64,000 nt of DNA from Psococerastis gibbosa (taxonomy: Eukaryota; Arthropoda; Insecta; Psocodea; Psocidae), in the NCBI GenBank assembly GCA_963971405.1, contig OZ020487.1, positions 42,381,039 to 42,445,038 of the forward strand. The letters run 5' to 3'. A program made the position numbers and the translations under genes. Below are positions 57,616 through 64,000 of this stretch, piece by piece. The notes beneath the pieces are model-generated. The model was not told where the DNA came from. It searched no databases and worked only from the letters and a program-made list of their open reading frames with translations. Numbering within the stretch: position 1 is the stretch's first letter; each line of letters starts with the position of its first letter.

Positions 57616-58595
57616 CCCTAAAAAAATAGCACATCCAAAGGGCTACCTGCTTTTCATAGTGCGTTCGTATTATATAGATACCTAATAACCTGTATAGAGT
57701 TTCTTACAAAGCTGGTTGCAATAAATTTTGTTGTTTTATTTTTTGGCTTGGGATCTAAATCTGGCTACTTCGAAACTCAGCTGATTAAAAAAAAAAAATT
57801 GCCGACCGGCCCCTGTGCTAGGAAATCTGATATTTTAGAGAAACTTGGTAATGAAAAATGGAAAACGATTTTATTGAAAAATAAAGAAAAAGCGAACAAT
57901 AAGACAATAAAGTCTTGTTTTCTTGCTAATCCTAAAAACCAAAAAATTTATAAGTTAAATAGAAAAGAAGAGTGGGGGAAAAATAAGTGTAAAATATATA
58001 GGGGGGGGGGGGATCCATTGTCATCATCTTTAATGCTATATTTGATTTTGTACACTTGTAAGGATTTTCCCAATCCGTATGTACGAGTATCTTAATAAAT
58101 TCTTCGTTAAATAGCCAGAATGGTACGAAAATGGTCAGATAAAAATCCATAGAAAAAATCATAGTCCCTTTAACAAGAAAAAGAGTTATCGTATATATTT
58201 TAGAGTAATAATTTTTTTAATGTGAAAATTTAAATTTACCGCGAAAGTTACTAACTTACTTTTTAATATGAGTTTTCCTTTATATCTTTGAGGCTGCAAG
58301 ACGAGAAATTAATTGATTTCGTTAAAAAAAAAACCGGTCGTTATTGGTTTACAGAAAAATTTGAAATATGTTCTGTTATCACTTTTTGTTATATTACTAA
58401 GCCAACCTAGTAATTTTTCAAGAATAAATAAAATATGGCTCTATTCACATAGTGCTTTGTAATTTGCTTGATGGGAGTTTCTAGAACGGCAGCTAGCCGC
58501 TCACGCATAGACTAATTGGTGCTATCTATTTGTAGATACATTCTTCACAATTTGTTTTTCTTCTAAGTGCATTTTATAGGATTTAACGTAGTTTC
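57616..58595. other. No gene seen
   Basis: The lysine-rich ORF 57748-58095 is AT-driven. A G11 run is near 58001; 58280-58370 looks like a decayed family F end. Confidence 0.35.
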
Positions 58596-58985
58596 TCTAA
58601 TTGTACTTTTACACGTAAGAGGTTAATTATTCGGACAGCCATTGTTATGTACTTTGCGTGGAAAAAAATTTAATTTGCGATCAACCTAACAGATCATGGG
58701 TCCAAGTGTGTCCTACCGATCAAAATAATTTAACGGCATTTTTCTATTTGGACATCTATTCGTAAGAGGTGCATTATTTAGATTGCCATTGTTGAGTACC
58801 TACTTCACGTGAAACATATAAATAATTTGCTGTCAACCTATCAGATCATGGGTCCAAGCGTGTCCAACCAATCCAAATGATTTCTCTATTTGGACTTCTA
58901 TACGTAAGAGGTTCATTATTTGCAGAGTACTTCACGTGCAAAAAAAAAAAAAAATAATAATAATAATAATTTGCGCTCCACCAAT
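58596..58985 (+). repeat. Tandem repeat, ~145-bp unit, about 2.6 copies
   Basis: CGTAAGAG marks units at 58614, 58761 and 58903 (147 and 142 bp). Shared CAGATCATGGGTCCAAG and TTTGGAC. An A15/(AAT)n tract closes the array near 58940-58970. Confidence 0.65.
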
Positions 58986-59394
58986 CAAAGCATTGGGATT
59001 TGACGTCATGTTTGCGAAAGGAGAAATGAGCACCCTCTCTGTGCATTTCCAGCCGTTGTGAGCTTCGGAATTTTTCCGGTAGAGCGTGTCAGTTTTCTCC
59101 CCGCACTTTTCCCTGCTAAGTGAAATGTTTATTTAATCGCCCCTGTGCCGTCCCTCCCCCTCGCAAGTTGTTATCTTGCATGGTAACTCTTTACTTAGCT
59201 GCATATCTCCACCCCCCACCCCCTCTTCCTTGTTAACAGCGACCTTGAGCCGGTGACAAGGAAAATTTCCCCCCATTTTACCATTATATCTTCCGTTAAA
59301 ACCAGCGGGAAGTCTTAATTAAGTGCGTAGTTGGTAGTCTTCGCTTAGTAATCGTCAGTCAACTTTGCAGGAAGCATGTTTTCTTTTTCCCTAA

Positions 59395-59600
59395 CGCCTG
59401 CTTTCAGCATTTCGGCTCTAAGCAACCCTGTCAGCCTGGCGGGGGGGGGGGGGGAGTGAGTCTGTTTATTAACTTGGGGCATCCTAAGGGCAGACTCCTT
59501 TACCTCGGGGGAAAAGGGGAGGTGACTGACAGGGTGGACCTCCTGATTATGGTGGATTCCGAACCACTTGGAGAACATAGTAAAGTCACCCGATTAATTC
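59395..59600 (-). repeat. Family C relative, extended form
   Basis: CCTGTCAGCCTGGCGGGGGG, GACTGACAGGGTGGACCTCC and GTGGATTCCGAACCACTTGG; followed by (CTTA)n. Confidence 0.6.
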
Positions 59601-59656
59601 GGAGGTGACCAGTTTACTTACTTACGTACTTACTGTGCTAGCCGAAATAAGAGGAT

Positions 59657-59745
59657 ACAGAAAAACTGGGCTTGGCGGGATTCGAACCCACGATCTACGC
59701 CTAACCGGGGTGTTGTCTTAACCGCTGGACCACAAGCCCCGACAA
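59657..59745 (-). tRNA. tRNA-like sequence, probably a SINE-2 head
   Basis: On the minus strand GGGCTTG pairs with CAAGCCC as an acceptor stem. A D-arm-like GTCCAGCGGTTAAGAC, an anticodon-arm-like ACACC..GGCGT (one mismatch) and a T-arm GTGGGTTCGAATCCCGC follow. The loop CCGGTTA would give anticodon GGT (Thr), but base 33 is C rather than T, and a fragment recurs at 27290 with the same AAAAACTGG flank. A SINE or tRNA pseudogene is more likely than a working tRNA. Confidence 0.4.
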
Positions 59746-59880
59746 GAACAGTTGATACATATTCTCTACTTTATATGCTCTTGGTGACATGTTATGCTAG
59801 CATCTGATGGGCCACAGTTATTTATTTTCCTTTGGAAAAATATTACGAAATAACTCGCGTCGAAAGAGTTCCAAAACTAA

Positions 59881-60085
59881 ATAAGGACTTATTGTTCTAT
59901 TACTAAGCCAACCTAGCGGAGTTGGGGCTATAAAGCCCCCTCTTACACTCAACTAGAAAGGCCCGGGACCGCCTCCTTTACATGCCCTCCGAAGCATGGC
60001 CAGAAAATGTAGGAAGTGAAGGACTCGAACCAACAACTTTTCGGGTGAAAGTCAGATTCCGTACCACTACGCTACATGTCTCGAC
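59881..60085 (-). repeat. SINE-1 copy
   Basis: Full-length minus-strand copy with body AGCGGAGTTGGGGCTATAAA and head GGACTCGAACCAACAAC. Confidence 0.85.
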
Positions 60086-60645
60086 TGGTCTTAGTGACGG
60101 TCACATACTGTTTATCAAAATGTAGAGGAATTCTTCTTCTTCTATAAGACATCATTTATAGCTCTACAATGTTTTCTGTGAAATTAATTATTTTTAAAAT
60201 AGACACGGACTGTGAGACAGCACAAGTCCCATTGACTGTTAATGGCGTTCTTTAAAAATTGTTTGAGATCATCCAAGAAACGAGAACACTGAGGCTGATG
60301 GCTTGGAGTATTAAGGTCGCAGGATGCAGGAGGGAAGGGGGGGGGAGCTTAGTCAAACAACGAGACAAAAACTTATTTCTCCCCGCTCCCTTTTAGGTTT
60401 TTGCATCGCTGGGTCAGCGAATCAAGGTGCTTTCGAAATCATCAGCCAGAAATCCTATTCTGGACTATTGATCACAACGGGACAAATACGAAACAAATCA
60501 AGTTAAATTCCGCATTAAATATGCCAGAAGCTTTGAAGTTGTGTTGCTTTGAAATTTGAGTGAAGTTCTGTGGGCGTGTTGGGGTTTCAAACTGATGTAG
60601 AACTTTCGTAGTCTGTCGTGGTAAGTTCGTCTTCTTCTTCTTTTA
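60086..60645. other. No gene seen
   Basis: Unassigned sequence with GGAGGGAAGGGGGGGGGAGC near 60329. No convincing frame. Confidence 0.35.
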
Positions 60646-60845
60646 ATGCTTCTTCTAGTGAAGTTGGGCGATCATCATGGCAATTTGGATCTTGGAGGCT
60701 GCTGATCTTAAAGGGAAGTTGTGCTCTTCCCAAACCACTGCCTCAGGGTTTTCAACCAGGATGTTCTTCATCTGCCGGGAGCCCTGAGTCCTTCATTCGT
60801 CCCTTATTACTATTTTTTATGGGGGTATGTTCTTCTTCAAATGCC
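60646..60845 (-). mobile_element. RTE-like LINE 3'-end fragment
   Basis: Recognised by GGCGATCATCATGGCAATTT and GGTTTTCAACCAGGATGTTC on the plus strand; frames are broken. Confidence 0.6.
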
Positions 60846-61130
60846 TCTTCTATCGAAGATTGATGATCATCATAGCAATTATAGTAATGATGATAACACT
60901 AGGGAATTGTATTTGCAGTGGTTCCCCGCTGCCTTGTGCATCCTTATGCCGTTGACTGTTCATTGAGTTCCTCCGCCTTTGGGGCCAGTTTCCCAACCCC
61001 CGGACAAAAGAGTGCCCTGCACAGATTGTATTTTTTGCTTAAGCCGCCTCAAACTCGGTCCACTATCTGCTCAGTCGCCACTACGCGCTTCCAAATTAAC
61101 CAAGAGGAGGTACAGATAAGTGATTTTCCT
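60846..61130 (+). repeat. Dispersed repeat R2
   Basis: The longest R2 copy, with GAAGATTGATGATCATCATA at its start and CCACTATCTGCTCAGTCGCC near the end; directly follows an RTE-like fragment. Confidence 0.6.
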
Positions 61131-61251
61131 TTTTCGTATTTTAAGTGGTTCTATGAGGCTTCTTTATCAGTTTTCCAGTTTTCTCAATTTTAATGATGAT
61201 AATATTCTTGAATTATTAAAAAATAGAAGAGCTTTTACCATAACAATAACT

Positions 61252-61321
61252 GGTCGGCCATCTTTTTAAAATGTTAATAAACCCCGGTATTACTATAATC
61301 GCCATGATCAGCCTGCTGCTA
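61252..61321. mobile_element. Family G MITE, one end
   Basis: AACCCCGGTATTACTATAAT and CGCCATGATCAGCCTGCTG match the right end of 19554-19717. Confidence 0.55.
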
Positions 61322-61889
61322 GGGGAGTATATTACACTTAACAAATTATTCCAATTAAATACAATATCACATCCACCCGAACGTTTTCGCTTGTCCAATA
61401 ATAATATTTTTTTTCTCAGCCCTCAGCACTGAAGCAGGATTCGCAAAACACAACGAACAATTTTTTTTGTTTATAGAACGTTATAGGAACTAAATTTACA
61501 TGGAAAAAAATATTTTATTAAAAAATCAATGTTAAATGTAAATAAAAAACAATTAAGAGAATTTACGTAACGCAGTATAAAATGAATTCTTCTTCTTTTT
61601 CTTCTTCTGCCGGTACTTCCCTGCACCGAAGAAATATATTTATTTAAATCAGTTATCAATTATGCCCTAGTAGTTCAGAAAGCTATACAATAGCAACATG
61701 TTTTCTATTTCACGTCTGTGTTATTAAAGAACTTAGTTTTAATTTCAAATCAGTTTCACCATTTAAAATTAAGATTTAAAGTAAAAATTAATTATAGTAA
61801 AGTAATTAATGTAATAAGTAAAGTAAGTTTTAAATATTAATTGTAATGCGAATAATAATAATAATAAATGTAAAACGGGGTAAACAAAT
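61322..61889. other. No gene seen
   Basis: AT-rich. GGGGAGTATATTACACTTAA near 61323 resembles sequence after the LINE-type hairpin at 46135. (AAT)n near 61852-61866. Confidence 0.35.
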
Positions 61890-62110
61890 GCGTACTTTAT
61901 TGTGGCGCCGCGCATTGATCCGTCAGCGGACGCATCCTGCAGCTCCAACGGCAGAATAACCGGCGTTCGGTGTGTGGAGTGTGAACGGGGCGTGCGGCCG
62001 GATCGATCTGTTGCCCTATGTCTTGCCCTGCTGTACTGCTCTGCCCCAAGTACAACCTACCCCTCTGTGCCTCTTTAAGCCCTCTATTGTACCATTTTTG
62101 TACCCTCAAT
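61890..62110. other. GC-rich island, unassigned
   Basis: About 200 bp of GC- and CpG-rich sequence (GGCGCCGCGC, GGGCGTGCGGCCGG) in AT-rich DNA. Could be a promoter, a 5' exon or part of a repeat; ORFs in it match nothing I know. Confidence 0.25.
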
Positions 62111-62286
62111 GATAATAGTAATGATGATGACGGTGATAAGTGCTGGTGTGTTTTTTTACGTGTATTTTTTGGAGAAGCCTTGACAACGCCATGTTCGGAA
62201 GTGAAACCGGTGTCTCGTTGCTGTTTTTCGTGGGTTTTTTATTCTCTTTCGAGGCTATATTATGAGTTTTAGTTGCTTTATATGGT

Positions 62287-62811
62287 TGCTTTCCTTAATA
62301 CGTAGTATTAGGAAAGCTTTGTGATGGTAAATTTTTTTGATTCCGAGATTTCAACGGATTTACACGTTTTGATGTCCCAGAAACCCAAAACATTGTTTTG
62401 TTGGTCTGTTTGTTTGTTAATCGATTTGCGGTGGATTTTGATAAAATTTGGCATGTAGGTATACACCAATCATACCTCGGAACAATTTTTACTTTATTTT
62501 GGGGGGTTTTATTCTAAAAAAAACTAAAAAAAAGGCTATAGAAATTATTTCTAAAAAAAACTCTCCAACTATTTCTTTTAAATTCACATATATTGTCTTC
62601 TTCTTGAGTCGCAAACTATGGATTGGTTTGCAGCGAATGTAGTCGTTATTAATGTTATCAAAACGCAAACGCTTCTTCCTTGATAGTTTGTTTCTGGGGG
62701 TAAAAAAAAAGAAACTAAATTTTCATGGAAAATGACTAAATAATTTTTTTCTGTGGAACCTTTATATCAATCAGAAAGAGTAACAAAACCAAAGAGGTTG
62801 CTTTCCCACGC
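62287..62811 (+). mobile_element. Family A fragment, diverged
   Basis: Start hairpin TTAATACGTAGTATTAGG, then degenerate blocks; lacks the 3' end. About 44 bp beginning TCTTCTTCTTGAGTCGCAAA interrupts the ATATATTG|TAGTCGTTATT site near 62597-62640, another short insertion. Confidence 0.7.
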
Positions 62812-63010
62812 TGCGCCTTTACTTAATTCATATTAACAAGCCTTATCTACATTGCGGTGAGTTGTCTCGTATCAGTATAAAATCCCACACCCCCCTATCA
62901 GAAACTGATTTGCAAGTACTTGCTGTTTTGTTTCTGTGTGGTAACGGGATCGTATACGGTTGAATGCATTCTGCAGGAAGAAACGCTTAATTTCTGTAAA
63001 CTTGCTAGTA

Positions 63011-63249
63011 GTAGTATGGTTGGACACAGTCCCAGGCCACAGTGTGGGCCCATAGGACAGTGGACCTCCTGATTATAGTGGATTCCGAACCACTTGGGAA
63101 CCACAGTGAAGTCACACGATTAGTTCGGAGGTGACCAGGACAAGTCCTACCATGTTTCCCTACCGGCACTGTGCACATGACCAAGTTATCTGCAGCTTTG
63201 AACCTGCTCTTGTCCGCTAGATTCAACGTAGTATGGCTGCCGGCTAAAT
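63011..63249 (-). mobile_element. Family C retroposon copy 3
   Basis: Flanked by TTGCTAGTA (63002-63010 and 63250-63258). Carries GTGGATTCCGAACCAC (63078-63093) and a (TAC)n tail reading GTAGTAGTATGG on the plus strand. Confidence 0.88.
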
Positions 63250-63420
63250 TTGCTAGTAAGAATATTTTGTAAAAACCAGCAATAACGGTAAAAAAAGTGA
63301 AAAGTCTTCCGTGTCACTTAATATGGCAGCCCAGAGCCGTTTTTAAATTACTTACGAGCGCACAATGAAAAGAAACCACTGCCTGTATTCCCTTCAGCGT
63401 TATAAATAAGTAAATAATGA

Positions 63421-63615
63421 ATTTTTGTACTATTACTATGCCAACCTAGCGGAGTTAGGGCTTTAAAGCCCCTTACTTATATTTAAAAAACCCGGGACTG
63501 CCTTCTTTACATGCCCTCCAAATCATGGCCAGATAATTTAGCAAGTGTGGGGCTCGAACTAACAACCTTTCCGGTGAAAGTCAGGGTCCGTACCGCTACT
63601 CGACGATGCATGTCC
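63421..63615 (-). repeat. SINE-1 copy
   Basis: Diverged copy with GGGCTCGAACTAACAACC in the head and CCAACCTAGCGGAGTTAGGG in the tail. Confidence 0.75.
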
Positions 63616-63941
63616 TGACTATCGTTATGCTTATGTGTCACGTAGACACTAAAAAACGGTTTATACGACAATGTAATTGTAATGAAGGGAGGCAATAATA
63701 ATCCCATATCTGGGTCATGTTACTAAAAGGATTCCGGTCTTATCCGTTAATTACAGTAACTTTATTACTGGGTTTGATTTTGTAATTGCTTAGTATTTTT
63801 TTTTTTACCAACTTTTCGCAAGATCATTGATTGATTTACGACTGTACAACGGGGAATTAATTAATTTAGTCAAAAATTAACTATATTTAACTATTTGGAC
63901 ATTTCTACGTTAATTGGGTCCTAACACAGAAATATTACCCA

Positions 63942-64000
63942 AGGCCGTAGCCAGAAATTTTTCGGGGGAGCGGGGGGTCTATCTGCCGTCACATGAGGTG
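63942..64000 (+). mobile_element. Family L MITE, left end, cut by the window edge
   Basis: CCAAGGCCGTAGCCAGAAAT followed by a G-rich run, as at 11384; the other end is beyond the window. Confidence 0.55.

Noticed and set aside
1..64000. Bacterial, phage or viral gene cluster
   Set aside because: No dense same-strand ORFs, ribosome-binding sites, capsid-, polymerase- or envelope-type proteins; reverse transcriptase pieces are all of the non-LTR type.

Overview
This window is eukaryotic nuclear DNA, most likely from an arthropod and plausibly an insect. It is AT-rich, contains spliced genes with GT/AG introns, and is packed with RTE-like and CR1/L2/Jockey-like LINE fragments, tRNA-derived SINEs and many families of short inverted-repeat (MITE-like) DNA transposons. 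I cannot name the species. No operons, phage, CRISPR arrays or bacterial signals are visible.

Only two conserved cellular genes are well supported, both at the left end. On the minus strand (1-1647) lies the 5' part of a WD40-repeat gene that best resembles NEDD1/Grip71, the adaptor that brings gamma-tubulin ring complexes to centrosomes and spindles; it runs off the left edge. On the plus strand (2568-4650) are the last three coding exons of FARSA, the catalytic alpha subunit of cytosolic phenylalanyl-tRNA synthetase, ending at its stop codon. About 300 N-terminal FARSA residues cannot fit in the gap between the two genes, so FARSA is a fragment, or its upstream exons interleave with NEDD1 beyond the edge, or the assembly is mis-joined here.

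The remaining ~59 kb is almost entirely repeat-derived. 4.6-8.2 kb: no recognisable gene. 8.2-30 kb: LINE ends (RT C-terminal and RNase H pieces), tRNA-Glu-like SINEs, a ~860-bp high-copy element (family A), a retroposon with a (TAC)n tail and clear target-site duplications (family C), palindromic MITEs (families D, E, G) and a CpG-rich multi-palindrome at 28.6-29.75 kb. 30-40 kb: more family A copies, a TTAA-flanked element, a terminal-inverted-repeat element expanded internally into six 181-bp tandem units (31.9-33.1 kb), a CCAAT-containing tandem array, and the longest ORF in the window, a 5'-truncated LINE reverse transcriptase (38.0-39.6 kb). 40-54 kb: more DNA transposons, including a four-element nested insertion at 49.3-51.3 kb. 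54-64 kb: one possible unrecognised exon (54654-54780), tandem repeats, SINEs and more fragments.

I find no defined new multi-gene system. The most unusual material is structural: a group of MITE families sharing terminal ATTCCACC and the inner core GACGTGGTAGCAGACATT; the TIR-bounded satellite; the X-A-X'-A'-B-B'-A'' palindrome; and LINE 3' ends with hairpins whose pairing is kept between copies. Boundaries given for degenerate repeats are approximate (tens of bases).
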